In this document: piece after piece, positions 25,900 to 34,780 of the stretch
Layout of the letters: each line of letters begins with the position of its first letter
Position numbering within the stretch: position 1 is the first letter of the stretch
From: an uncultured Rhodospirillales bacterium
GTDB taxonomy: Bacteria; Pseudomonadota; Alphaproteobacteria; Acetobacterales; Acetobacteraceae
Assembly (NCBI GenBank): GCA_903835235.1
Contig: CAILMF010000055.1
Span: forward strand, 124,001 to 188,000
Direction: 5' to 3'
Length of the DNA: 64,000 bases
Notes under the pieces: model-generated
Seen by the model: the letters and a program-made list of their open reading frames with translations, nothing else
Databases searched by the model: none
What the model was told of the DNA's origin: nothing
Made by a program: the position numbers and the translations under genes

Positions 25900-26268
25900 A
25901 TGCCCGCAGACCCCACCACCGTTCCCGTCCGCGTCAGCCTGCGGCTGGAACTGGCCTCCGGCGGCAGGATCGGTCCCGGCAAGGTCGCGCTGCTGGAGGC
26001 CATCGGCCAGGCCGGCTCCATCTCGGGCGCGGCACGGCTGCTCGGCATGTCCTATCCGCGCGCCTGGAACCTGGTGGAGGCGCTGGACCTGGCCCTGGAG
26101 GTGCCCCTGGTCAGCCGCGCCCCCGGCGGCGCCCGCGGCGGCGGCGCGGTCCTGACCGAAGCCGGCAAGGCCCTGATCGCGCGCTACCGCGGGCTGGAGG
26201 CATCGGCGCAGCAGCTGGCCGGCCCGCTGCCCCCCCCGCGCAAGGCGCCGGCGACACAACCCCAATAG
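25900..26268 (+). CDS. ModE-like winged-helix regulator, single DNA-binding domain
   Basis: A 122-residue protein made only of the N-terminal LysR-type/ModE HTH domain: RLELASGGRIGPGKVALLEA, then GSISGAARLLGMSYPRAWNL and the wing GGARGGGAVLTEAGKALIARY. The two C-terminal molybdate-binding domains of full-length ModE are absent, a known short form. Upstream codons are in frame from 25726 but show no similarity, so I use ATG at 25900. A ModE-type palindrome follows the stop by 16 bp and modA comes next, which supports molybdate- or tungstate-linked control despite the missing sensor domains. Confidence 0.85.
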   Translation: MPADPTTVPVRVSLRLELASGGRIGPGKVALLEAIGQAGSISGAARLLGMSYPRAWNLVEALDLALEVPLVSRAPGGARGGGAVLTEAGKALIARYRGLEASAQQLAGPLPPPRKAPATQPQ

Positions 26269-26284
26269 CGCCCTGGGCTTTTCG

Positions 26285-26308
26285 CGCTATTGCCAATTGG
26301 CTATAACG
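26285..26308. promoter_or_regulatory. ModE-type operator upstream of modA
   Basis: Arms CGCTATTGCCAA and TTGGCTATAACG are inverted with 10 of 12 positions pairing; the outer CGCTAT and ATAACG match the half-sites of the known ModE operator. It lies between the modE-like gene and modA, so the regulator probably binds here to control modA. Confidence 0.65.
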
Positions 26309-26330
26309 AAGCCTGCCGACCCAGAGCAAT

Positions 26331-26436
26331 ATCCGTTCTGATGGAACCATCAGAACGGATTTCCTGCTCTGTAACCGATTGAAATTACAGCACGAAATCC
26401 GCTCACACTGATTCAGTGTGAGCGGACGGTGCTGTA
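26331..26436. repeat. Cluster of inverted repeats in the modA leader
   Basis: Two perfect hairpins: 14-bp arms ATCCGTTCTGATGG / CCATCAGAACGGAT (26331-26360, 2-base centre) and 13-bp arms CCGCTCACACTGA / TCAGTGTGAGCGG (26399-26425, 1-base centre). The second is enclosed by TACAGCAC (26386-26393) and GTGCTGTA (26429-26436). TTACAG at 26385-26390 can instead pair with CTGTAA at 26369-26374, so two folds exclude each other. It may be a small mobile repeat or a leader regulatory structure. Confidence 0.7.
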
Positions 26437-26467
26437 GCGCCCGCCATTCCTCCCGGGGGAAAGCCCC

Positions 26468-27250
26468 ATGCGTCGCCGCCTGTTGCCAAGCCTTGCCCTG
26501 CTGCTGGCGGCGCCGGCGCTGGGCCGCGCCCAGGATGCGCCACTGACGGTCTTCGCCGCCGCCTCCCTGCAGGATGGGTTGAAGGCGCTGGAGCCCGCCT
26601 GGCGCGCCGCTGCCCCCGGCAACCCGCCGCTGCGGCTCGCCTTCGCCGCCTCCTCCGCGCTGGCCCGGCAATTGGAGCAGGGCGCCCCGGCCGACCTGTT
26701 CATGAGCGCCGACGAGCCATGGATGGACTGGGCGCAGCAGCGCAACCTGATCGTCCCGGAAACCCGCAGCAGCCCGCTCGGCAATGCGCTGGTGCTGGTG
26801 GCGCCGGCCGATACGCCCCTGCCGCCGATGACCCTGGCGCGGGACAGCAACCTGGTGGCGCTGCTGGGCGCCGGGGGCCGGCTGGCGGTGGGCGACCCGG
26901 CGCATGTGCCGGTGGGCATCTACGCCCGGCAGGCGCTGACCTGGATGGGCCAATGGGCGGCGCTGAGCCCGCGCCTGGCCCGTGCCGAGTCGGTGCGCGC
27001 CGGCCTGCTGCTGGTGGAGCGCGGCGAGGCGCCGCTGGGCATCGTCTACGCCACCGATGCCCTGGCGAGCCGCCGGGTGAAGCTGCTGGGCAGCTTCCCG
27101 GCCGAGAGCCACACGCCCGTGACCTACCCCTGCGCCGTCACCCGCCGGGCCGCGGACAATCCGCGGGCGCGGGCGCTGCTCGGCTTCCTCAGCGGCCCGG
27201 CCGCCGCCCCGACCTGGCGCGACCTGGGCTTCACGCTGCGCCCGGGTTAG
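26468..27250 (+). CDS. modA: Molybdate ABC transporter substrate-binding protein ModA
   Basis: A 260-residue periplasmic binding protein with a signal peptide (residues 1-22, ending GRAQ). LTVFAAASLQDGLKAL is the hallmark ModA start, followed by LAFAASSALARQLEQGAPADLF with the oxyanion-binding serines, and the late VRAGLLLVERGEAPLGIVYATDA. The permease gene modB and the ATPase gene modC, normally next to modA, are missing; the next gene is der. So the transporter core must lie elsewhere or the protein is an orphan receptor. A ModE-type operator lies 160 bp upstream, with a hairpin-rich leader between. Confidence 0.92.
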   Translation: MRRRLLPSLALLLAAPALGRAQDAPLTVFAAASLQDGLKALEPAWRAAAPGNPPLRLAFAASSALARQLEQGAPADLFMSADEPWMDWAQQRNLIVPETRSSPLGNALVLVAPADTPLPPMTLARDSNLVALLGAGGRLAVGDPAHVPVGIYARQALTWMGQWAALSPRLARAESVRAGLLLVERGEAPLGIVYATDALASRRVKLLGSFPAESHTPVTYPCAVTRRAADNPRARALLGFLSGPAAAPTWRDLGFTLRPG

Positions 27251-27342
27251 CTGGCGCGCGCCCCGGCCCGACCACGCGCCGGCGCATTCCCGCCATGCAC
27301 GCGGGGGCGCGCATCCTTGTGGATATCTGCTACAAGCCGCGC

Positions 27343-28722
27343 ATGCTTCCCCTCGTTGCCATCCTCGGCCGGCCCAATGTCGGCAAATCCACGCTGTTCA
27401 ACCGCCTGGTCGGGCGCAAGATCGCCATTGTGGACGACACGCCCGGCGTGACCCGCGACCGTAAGGAGGCCGAGGCGAATATCGGCGGCCGGTCCGTGCG
27501 CCTGGTGGATACCGCCGGGCTGGAGGAAGCCGACCCCGACACCATCCCCGGCCGGATGCGCGCCAGCAGCGAGGAAGCCCTGCGCCAGGCCAGCCTGGCG
27601 ATCTTCGTGGTGGATGTGCGGGCGGGGCTGACCGCCTCCGACCGCGCTTTCGCCAAGTGGCTGCGCCGGCAGAAGACCCCGGTGCTGCTGGTGGGCAACA
27701 AGGCCGAGGGCCGCGGTGGCGGCAACCTCAGCCTGGAACTGTATGAACTGGGGCTCGGCGACCCGATCCCGCTTTCCGCCGAGCATGGCGAGGGCATCTC
27801 GATCCTGCATGCCGAGGTCGCCCAGGCGCTGGCCGACGAGCCGGAGCCGCCGCCCGAGCGCGACCCCGACGAGATCAACGAGGATGGCGGCACCTGGGAC
27901 CCCAACCGGCCGCTCCGCATCGCCATTGTCGGCCGCCCCAACGCGGGCAAGTCCACCTTGCTGAACGCGCTGCTGGGGGAGGACCGGATGATCACCGGCC
28001 CCGAGCCCGGCCTGACCCGCGACGCCGTGGCGGTGGAATGGCGCGACCATACCGGCGGCCTGGTGCGCCTGGTGGACACGGCGGGCATGCGCAAGAAGGC
28101 GCGCGTCGAGCAGAAGCTGGAAGTGATGAGCGTCGGCGCCAGCATCGCCGCGCTGAAGGAAGCCGAGGTCTGCATCCTCGTCGTGGACGCGCTGCTGGGC
28201 ATGGACGAGCAGGATCTGCGCATCGCCCGGCTGGCGGAACGCGAGGGCCGCGCCGTGGTGATTGCGCTGAACAAGTGGGATGCGGTGGAGGATCGTGCCG
28301 CCGTGGGTCGCGCCGTTGGCGATACGCTTATGGCCTCGCTGGCGCAGATGCGCGGCATTTCCGTGGTGCCGATGTCGGCCGCCACCGGGCGCGGCGTGGA
28401 AAAGCTGATGCCGATGGTGCGGCATGTCTATGGCCTGTGGAACCGCCGTGTACCAACCGGCGAGCTGAACCGCTGGTTCGAGCACGCGCGCGACAAGCAC
28501 CCGCCGCCGCTGGTGGAGGGCAAACGCATAAAACTGCGCTACGCCACCATGCCGAAGGCACGGCCGCCGACCATCGCGGTATTCGGCACACGAGCAGAAA
28601 TGATGCCGGAGGATTGGCGCCGCTATTTGGTCAACAGCTTCCGCGAGCAGTTCGACATGCCCGGCGTGCCGGTGCGGGTGAATTTCCGCGGCAGCGTGAA
28701 CCCGTATGAGGACCAGGACTGA
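27343..28722 (+). CDS. der: Ribosome assembly GTPase Der (EngA)
   Basis: Essential GTPase with two tandem G domains acting in 50S subunit maturation. The first P-loop GRPNVGKS spans residues 9-16 and the second GRPNAGKS residues 197-204; DTAG (LVDTAGLEEADP and LVDTAGMRKKARV) and NKWD / NKAE specificity motifs are present, and the KH-like C-terminal domain ends KLRYATMPKARPPTIAVFG. The product has 459 residues, the usual size. I chose ATG at 27343, which puts the P-loop at the usual distance; an in-frame ATG at 27295 would add 16 residues without family support. Confidence 0.97.
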   Translation: MLPLVAILGRPNVGKSTLFNRLVGRKIAIVDDTPGVTRDRKEAEANIGGRSVRLVDTAGLEEADPDTIPGRMRASSEEALRQASLAIFVVDVRAGLTASDRAFAKWLRRQKTPVLLVGNKAEGRGGGNLSLELYELGLGDPIPLSAEHGEGISILHAEVAQALADEPEPPPERDPDEINEDGGTWDPNRPLRIAIVGRPNAGKSTLLNALLGEDRMITGPEPGLTRDAVAVEWRDHTGGLVRLVDTAGMRKKARVEQKLEVMSVGASIAALKEAEVCILVVDALLGMDEQDLRIARLAEREGRAVVIALNKWDAVEDRAAVGRAVGDTLMASLAQMRGISVVPMSAATGRGVEKLMPMVRHVYGLWNRRVPTGELNRWFEHARDKHPPPLVEGKRIKLRYATMPKARPPTIAVFGTRAEMMPEDWRRYLVNSFREQFDMPGVPVRVNFRGSVNPYEDQD

Positions 28723-28770
28723 CAGCAGCCAACAGGCAGGGCAGGATGCGGCGAGCCCGAGGGAACGCCG

Positions 28771-30231
28771 ATGCAAGACCTGATCCGCCTGACCGCCACC
28801 CAAGCCGTCGCCGCGTTGGCGAAGGGTGAGGTTTCGCCGCTGGACCTGGTGGAAGCCGCCGCCGCCCGCATCGCCGAGGTGGAGCCCGCGGTCAACGCCA
28901 TCCCGACGCTGTGCCTGGACCGCGCCCGCGACCACGCGCGCGCGTTGATGGCCGGGCAGCGGCGTGAGGCCGCGGGCGAGCGCGGCTGGCTGGGCGGGCT
29001 GCCGCTGACCATCAAGGACCTGACCGATGTGGCCGGCGTGCGGACCACCTACGGCTCGCCGATCTTCGCCGACCATGTGCCGACCAAAAGTCATCCCCTG
29101 GTGGAGCGGATCGAGCGGCTCGGCGGCATTGTGCTGGGCAAGTCCAACACGCCGGAATTCGGCGCCGGCGGCTCCACCTTCAACGAGGTGTTCGGCCGCA
29201 CCCGCAACCCCTGGAACACGTCGCTGACCTGCGGCGGCTCTACCGGCGGCGGCGCGGTCAGCGTGGCCACCGGGGAGGCCTGGCTGGCGCATGGCAGCGA
29301 CCACGGTGGCAGTCTCCGCCGCCCCGGCACCTATTGCAGCGTGGTGGGGTTGCGGCCCAGCCCGGGGCGCGTCACGCGCGGCACCTCCAACAACCTCTTC
29401 GCGCCGTCCTCGGTGCAGGGGCCCATGGCGCGCAACATCCCCGACCTGGCGCTGTTCCTGGACGCCATGGCCGGCTGGTGCCCGCAGGACCCCATGACCT
29501 ACGACGCGCCGGCGCGCAGCTACGCCGATGCCGTCGCCGCCTGCGAGGCGGAGAAGCCGCTGCGGATCGCCTATACCGCGGAATACGGCGGCGCCCTGCC
29601 GATCGACCGCGAGATGCGGGCGATCTGCGACAAGGCGGTGCGGCGCTTCGAGGAAGCCGGCTGCGTGGTGGAGGAATACCACCCCGACCTGGGCGAACTC
29701 GCGGAAGCCTTCCTGACCATCCGCAGCCAGATCTTCGTGGTGGACCGCGAGATGCAGTTGCGCGACCTGCGCGACCAGCTGAAGCCCGACATCATCTGGA
29801 ACACCGAGCGCGGCCTGGGCGCCACGCCCAGCCAGATCGCCTGGGCGGACCGCGAGCGCGCCGCCTTCTTCCGCCGCATGGTGGCGCTGTACCAGCGCTA
29901 CGACGTCTTCGTGACGCCCAGCGCGCCGACGCCCGCCTTCGACGTGATGCTGCGCGCGCCGGAGAGCATCGCCGGGCGCAAGCTGGCCAATTACATGGGC
30001 GGCAGCATGCACAATGCGGCCATGACCATGGCGGGCGGCGCCTCGGTGGCGGTGCCCTGCGGCTTCGACCAGTATGGCCGGCCGGTGGGCCTGCAGGTGG
30101 CGGCGCCGCCGCGGCGGGATGAACGGGCGTTGCAGGCGGCGGCGCTGTATGAGCGGATCACCGGCCTGGAAAAGCGCCTGCCGCTGGACCCGCGCGCCGG
30201 CGTGGTGCCGCCGGCGGAGGTTGCGGTCTAA
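28771..30231 (+). CDS. Amidase signature family protein
   Basis: A 486-residue serine amidase. The catalytic Lys is in LPLTIKDLTDVAG, the cis-Ser in CGGSTGGGAVSVATGEAW (second Ser of the usual GGSSGG replaced by Thr) and the nucleophile Ser in HGSDHGGSLRRPGTYC. The C-terminal block reads GFDQYGRPVGLQVAAPP. The substrate is unknown. It is 48 bp downstream of der and overlaps the convergent V4R gene by four bases. A second, different amidase of the same family is encoded at 61069-62457. Confidence 0.88.
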   Translation: MQDLIRLTATQAVAALAKGEVSPLDLVEAAAARIAEVEPAVNAIPTLCLDRARDHARALMAGQRREAAGERGWLGGLPLTIKDLTDVAGVRTTYGSPIFADHVPTKSHPLVERIERLGGIVLGKSNTPEFGAGGSTFNEVFGRTRNPWNTSLTCGGSTGGGAVSVATGEAWLAHGSDHGGSLRRPGTYCSVVGLRPSPGRVTRGTSNNLFAPSSVQGPMARNIPDLALFLDAMAGWCPQDPMTYDAPARSYADAVAACEAEKPLRIAYTAEYGGALPIDREMRAICDKAVRRFEEAGCVVEEYHPDLGELAEAFLTIRSQIFVVDREMQLRDLRDQLKPDIIWNTERGLGATPSQIAWADRERAAFFRRMVALYQRYDVFVTPSAPTPAFDVMLRAPESIAGRKLANYMGGSMHNAAMTMAGGASVAVPCGFDQYGRPVGLQVAAPPRRDERALQAAALYERITGLEKRLPLDPRAGVVPPAEVAV

Positions 30232-30761
30232 CCCACCGCCTCGCAGCGCAGCTCGAAGCGGCATTCGCCATGCCCTTCGGCGGCGCAGGCGACTTCCCGG
30301 CACACCGGCGTGCCGGGGCGCCCGGCGTCCTCAAGCACGTAGCGCAGGCCGCCGGCAAAGCTGCCTTCGAAGATGGTGCAGACCGGCTTGCCCGCCTGCG
30401 GCCCCCAGCCCAGCGCGAAGGCGGAGTTCTGCACCACCACGCTGGCGGTGCCGGCGCTGGCGTCCAGCGCGGTGATCTCGATTTGCCCGTAGCCGCGCTG
30501 GCCCAGGCGCTTCAGATAGTGCCGGAAGGTCGCTGGCGCATCCAGGCCATGCGTCTTCGCCTCGGCCCGGCACCATTGCAGCGCCGAGAGGTCGCTGCTG
30601 TCGTAGAACATCGCCCGGTAGCCTTCGCTGCCGATGGCGGCTTCCACCCCCTTCAGCATGTTCACCAGGAAGTGCCTGGGCAGGTAGATCATCGGCAGCC
30701 CGTCGGTGCTCCAGATGCCGGTTTCGGGGTCCACCTCTATCGGTACCTGCGGCGCGGCCAT
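30228..30761 (-). CDS. V4R-domain protein (XylR N-terminal-like)
   Basis: A 177-residue protein with a 4-vinyl-reductase (V4R) domain, a small-molecule sensing or metal-binding module. The C-terminal part carries Cys154, Cys159, Cys167 and Cys173 in CREVACAAEGHGECRFELRC, the usual V4R cysteine arrangement, and the middle section FEGSFAGGLRYVLED matches the domain. There is no DNA-binding or AAA+ domain, so it is not a full XylR-type regulator. ATG at 30761 is favoured over the adjacent GTG by spacing from AAAGGAG. It is divergent from the CYP153 operon; a role in sensing or handling the hydrocarbon substrate is only an inference from context. Confidence 0.75.
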   Translation of the reverse strand: MAAPQVPIEVDPETGIWSTDGLPMIYLPRHFLVNMLKGVEAAIGSEGYRAMFYDSSDLSALQWCRAEAKTHGLDAPATFRHYLKRLGQRGYGQIEITALDASAGTASVVVQNSAFALGWGPQAGKPVCTIFEGSFAGGLRYVLEDAGRPGTPVCREVACAAEGHGECRFELRCEAVG

Positions 30762-30835
30762 CACATGCTCCTTTGGGATTGCGTGGGCGGCGGCATGTCC
30801 ACCCCGGTGGACCCGGCGCCGCCCGCTGTTCGTGC

Positions 30836-30885
30836 GACTGATTCACCGCCTCGGCCGCTTCGCGCCCGGGCGGATCAGGCGCTAG
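30836..30885 (+). repeat. Partial copy of dispersed repeat
   Basis: GACTGATTCACCGCC at the left and GGATCAGGCGCTAG at the right match the right terminal part of the element at 34583-34780, while the centre has diverged. It lies in the 227-bp divergent gap between the V4R gene and the ferredoxin reductase gene, where the promoters of both must also lie. Confidence 0.5.
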
Positions 30886-30988
30886 GCTGCGGCGGCAGCG
30901 TGGCGGGCGCAAGCGCCAGTGGGACACGGTACTTGACGCATACGTCACCCCCATGCGCTGATGGCGCCAGAACAAGGAAACGCCGCCC

Positions 30989-32227
30989 GTGAGCAATGAG
31001 GGCCAGGACGCAGGAATCGTCATCATCGGCGGCGGCCATGCCGGCGGCTCGGCCGCGGCCTTTCTGCGCCAGTATGGCTACAAGGGCCCGCTGACCCTGG
31101 TGGGCACCGAGCCGCTGCTGCCCTACCAGCGCCCGCCACTCTCGAAAGCCTGGCTGAAGGGCGAGGCCACCGCCGAGAGCCTGGCGCTGCGCCCGGCGCG
31201 TTTCTACACCCAGCAGAATGTCGAGACGCGGTTGGGCGTGACCGCGACGGCGCTGGACCGCGCGGCGCATACCGTGACGCTGAACGACGGCACCACCTTG
31301 GGCTACACCAAGTTGATCCTGGCCCTGGGCAGCCGTGCGCGCCCCTTGCCGCTGCCGGGACGAGAGCTTGGCGGCGTGATGGAACTGCGCAGCGCCGCCG
31401 ATGCCGACCGCCTGCAGGCGGCGCTGAAGCCGGGGGCGCGGCTGGCGGTGGTGGGCGGCGGCTTCATCGGGCTGGAAGTGGCGGCCTCGGCCATCGCGCT
31501 GGGCGCCACGGCCACCGTGATCGAGCGCGAGGCCCGGGTGCTGGCGCGCGTTGCCTGCCCGGCGCTGTCGACCTTCGTGCAGGAGTACCACCGCAGCAAG
31601 GGCGTGGATGTGCGCCTGGCCACCGGCGTGGAGGCGCTGGAAGGCGAGGGCGGCCAGGTGACCGGCGTGCGGCTGGCGGATGGCGGGCTGGTGCCCTGCG
31701 ATGTCGCGCTGATCGGCGTCGGCGCGCTGTCCAACGACGCGCTGGCCCAGGCGGCCAACCTGACCTGCCAGAACGGCATTGTCGTGGACCTGGCGGCCCG
31801 CACCAATGACCCCGACATCTACGCGATTGGTGACTGCACCAACCGCCCACTGCCGATGTACCAGCGCTGGCACCGGTTGGAATCCGTGCCCAACGCCATC
31901 GAGCAGGCCAAGCAGGCCGCCGCCGACATCACCGGCCGGCCGCCGCCGGCACCGGAAATCCCGTGGTTCTGGTCCGACCAGTTCGACCTGCGCCTGCAAA
32001 TGGCCGGGCTGCCCTTCGGCGCCACCCAGACGGTGCTGCGCGGGGCACCGGACGTGGCGGGTTTCGCCATCTTCCACCTCGGCCCGGATGACACCGTGCT
32101 GGCGGTGGAAGCGATCAACGCTCCGGCCGACTTCATGGCCGGTCGCGTGCTGGTGACGAAGCAAAAACAGGTCGCGCCGGGGCTGCTGGCCGACCTATCC
32201 TCCGACATGAAGACCCTCGCCGCCTGA
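30989..32227 (+). CDS. Ferredoxin reductase of a CYP153 alkane hydroxylase system
   Basis: A 412-residue FAD/NADH-dependent reductase of the putidaredoxin reductase family that passes electrons to the adjacent [2Fe-2S] ferredoxin. FAD-binding [18 protein letters not shown] is near residue 10, the NADH-binding [16 protein letters not shown] near 155, and the second FAD motif [12 protein letters not shown] near 275. GTG start at 30989 with AAGGAA upstream. First gene of the three-gene operon reductase-ferredoxin-P450 (31-bp and 79-bp gaps). Confidence 0.92.
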   Translation: MSNEGQDAGIVIIGGGHAGGSAAAFLRQYGYKGPLTLVGTEPLLPYQRPPLSKAWLKGEATAESLALRPARFYTQQNVETRLGVTATALDRAAHTVTLNDGTTLGYTKLILALGSRARPLPLPGRELGGVMELRSAADADRLQAALKPGARLAVVGGGFIGLEVAASAIALGATATVIEREARVLARVACPALSTFVQEYHRSKGVDVRLATGVEALEGEGGQVTGVRLADGGLVPCDVALIGVGALSNDALAQAANLTCQNGIVVDLAARTNDPDIYAIGDCTNRPLPMYQRWHRLESVPNAIEQAKQAAADITGRPPPAPEIPWFWSDQFDLRLQMAGLPFGATQTVLRGAPDVAGFAIFHLGPDDTVLAVEAINAPADFMAGRVLVTKQKQVAPGLLADLSSDMKTLAA

Positions 32228-32258
32228 GAGGGCGGGGGCGAACAGGGAATCGCAGCGC

Positions 32259-32579
32259 ATGCCGACCATCACCTATATCGAGTTCAACGGTACCAGCCAC
32301 AGCATCGAGGTGGAGAACGGGCTTTCCGTCATGGAAGGCGCGGTCAACAACAACGTCCCGGGCATCGACGCCGATTGCGGCGGCAGCTGCGCCTGCGCCA
32401 CCTGTCACGTCTTCGTGGACGATGCCTGGCTGGCCAAGTGCGGCACGCCGGACACGCAGGAAAAGTCCATGCTGGGCTTCGCCGCCACCGCGCAGGAAAA
32501 CTCGCGCCTGGCCTGCCAGATCACCGTTTCCGATGCGCTGGACGGCCTTGTCGTCCGCATGCCGGAAGCCCAGCACTGA
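32259..32579 (+). CDS. [2Fe-2S] ferredoxin (putidaredoxin type)
   Basis: A 106-residue electron carrier between the reductase and the P450. The cluster ligands are Cys40, Cys46, Cys49 and Cys86 in the spacing C-x5-C-x2-C-x36-C of vertebrate-type/putidaredoxin ferredoxins ([13 protein letters not shown] and RLACQITV). Length and start are standard. It is co-transcribed with its reductase and P450 partners. Confidence 0.95.
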   Translation: MPTITYIEFNGTSHSIEVENGLSVMEGAVNNNVPGIDADCGGSCACATCHVFVDDAWLAKCGTPDTQEKSMLGFAATAQENSRLACQITVSDALDGLVVRMPEAQH

Positions 32580-32658
32580 GCGCCTGAGACCAAGGCCGGG
32601 GCAGGGCCGCACGCCCGCCCCGGGAAACCAAGAAACCAAGCAGGAGGAGTTCAGGTCC

Positions 32659-33912
32659 ATGAATGCCCCGGTGAATTACGACCCGTCCCACGAAGCCTGG
32701 ACCATGCCGCTGGACCAGGTGGACCCGGCCAACCCGGCCCGCTTCATGGCCGGCGCCGAACTGCCCTACCTGGCCCGCCTGCGGCGCGACGCGCCGATCC
32801 ACTACACCCAGCAGAACACGATGTTCGGGCCGTACTGGAGCATCTGCAACTACAACGACATCATGCAGGTGGAGCTGAACACCCAGGTGTTCTCAAGCTC
32901 CTGGGCGCATGGCGGCATCAGCGTGCGCGACCGGCCGAAGGAACTGCGCATCCCCATGTTCATCGCCATGGACCCGCCGGTGCATGACGACCAGCGCAAG
33001 GTGGTGCAGCCCATCGTCGCGCCGTTCAACCTGGCGAAGTTCGAGGCGCTGATCCGCGAGCGTACCACGATGGTGCTGGACAGCCTGCCGCGCGGCGAGA
33101 CCTTCGACTGGGTCGAGAAGGTCAGCATTCCCCTGACCACGATGATGCTGGCCAGCCTGTTCGACTTCCCGTTCGAGGATCGGGCGCTGCTGAGCCACTG
33201 GTCGGATTGCTCGACCATGCCGGTGGAAGCCAATGGCTTCATCAAGTCCGAGGAACACCGCGAGCAGGTCTTCGGCGAGCTGCTGGCCTACTTCACCAAG
33301 CTGTGGAACGAGCGGGTGAACGAGCCGGCGCGGCCCGACCTGGTTTCCATGCTGGCGCATGGCGAGGCGACCAAGAACATGACGCCGCGGGAATACCTGG
33401 GCAACCTGATCCTGCTGATCGTCGGCGGCAACGACACCACGCGCAACAGCATGTCCGGCGGCGTGCTGTTCATGCACCAGAACCCCGGTGAATTCGCCAA
33501 GCTGCGCGCCAACCCCAAGCTGGTGGACAGCGCGGTCAGCGAGATCATCCGCTACCAGACCCCGCTGGCGCATATGCGCCGCACCGCCACGCAGGACATC
33601 GACTTCAACGGCCACAAGATCCGCGAGGGCGACAAGGTGGTGATGTGGTACCTCTCGGCCAACCGCGATGGCACCGTCATCGAGGACCCGGATGCCTTCA
33701 TCGTCGACCGCAAGCGGCCGCGCCAGCACATCAGTTTTGGGTTTGGCATCCATCGCTGCGTCGGCAACCGCCTGGCGGAGCTGCAACTGAAGATCCTGTG
33801 GGAGCAACTGCTGGCGCGCTTCCCCAAGGTGGAAGTGGTGGGCGAGCCGAAGCGCGTGTTCAGCTCCTTCGTGCGTGGCTATTCCAGCCTGCCGGTGCGC
33901 ATCCCCGCCTGA
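32659..33912 (+). CDS. Cytochrome P450 of the CYP153 family (terminal alkane/fatty-acid hydroxylase)
   Basis: A 417-residue soluble P450. Haem ligand Cys367 in FGFGIHRCVGNRLAE, ExxR in EIIR (Glu295, Arg298), and I-helix LLIVGGNDTTRNSMSGG. These, together with MFIAMDPPVHDDQRK, LFDFPFEDR and the end FVRGYSSLPVRI, agree very closely with CYP153 proteins as I know them, which hydroxylate medium-chain n-alkanes or fatty acids at the terminal carbon. The upstream reductase and ferredoxin genes complete the three-component system, an arrangement known for CYP153 operons. An AGGAGGAG ribosome site precedes ATG 32659. The exact substrate range is not readable from sequence. Confidence 0.93.
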   Translation: MNAPVNYDPSHEAWTMPLDQVDPANPARFMAGAELPYLARLRRDAPIHYTQQNTMFGPYWSICNYNDIMQVELNTQVFSSSWAHGGISVRDRPKELRIPMFIAMDPPVHDDQRKVVQPIVAPFNLAKFEALIRERTTMVLDSLPRGETFDWVEKVSIPLTTMMLASLFDFPFEDRALLSHWSDCSTMPVEANGFIKSEEHREQVFGELLAYFTKLWNERVNEPARPDLVSMLAHGEATKNMTPREYLGNLILLIVGGNDTTRNSMSGGVLFMHQNPGEFAKLRANPKLVDSAVSEIIRYQTPLAHMRRTATQDIDFNGHKIREGDKVVMWYLSANRDGTVIEDPDAFIVDRKRPRQHISFGFGIHRCVGNRLAELQLKILWEQLLARFPKVEVVGEPKRVFSSFVRGYSSLPVRIPA

Positions 33913-33933
33913 GGCGGGTGAGGGCTGGGGCGC

Positions 33934-34467
<534 letters not shown>

Positions 34468-34582
34468 GGCGCGGCTTTCCTGATCCAGAACCCGCCACGG
34501 CTTTGCCGGGGCGGGCGGCATGACGTGACCAACATGGCGCCAACGGGGCCCCCGCGAAAGCGCGAAGCGATTTCGGGGGGAG

Positions 34583-34780
34583 CTAGAGCCTGATCCGCGA
34601 AGGCGGAATCGCCGGAGCGGTGAATCAGCCTCTCAAACAAAGCCTGCAGCGTGGTCAACCAAAGTGGATCACGCTGCAGAGCATGATCGCTTCTGACTGA
34701 AGCGCTCACGCTCTAGCCTTGTTGTTTAAGAGACTGATTCACGGCTTACGGCGATTCCGCCTAAGCCGATCAGGCTCTAG
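34583..34780. mobile_element. MITE-like element with about 60-bp terminal inverted repeats
   Basis: A 198-bp non-coding element bounded by CTAG. Its left 60 bases (CTAGAGCCTGATC ... GGCGGAATCGCCG ... GTGAATCAG) and the reverse complement of its right 60 bases agree at most positions. The interior has a second dyad, CTGCAGCGTG / CACGCTGCAG. No coding capacity is seen, as expected for a miniature inverted-repeat element moved by a transposase in trans. Its right CTAG provides the TAG stop of the slt gene. Part copies occur at 21379, 22400 and 30836. Confidence 0.75.

Noticed and set aside
26331-26360. Perfect hairpin after the modE-like gene considered as a rho-independent terminator
   Set aside because: No T-run follows, the stem is part of a larger set of inverted repeats and the modA operator lies before it, so terminator is not the best explanation.
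27247-30303. 1,018-codon open frame antisense to der and the first amidase
   Set aside because: Shadow of two well-identified genes; composition rich in His, Arg, Gln and Ala and no recognisable family.
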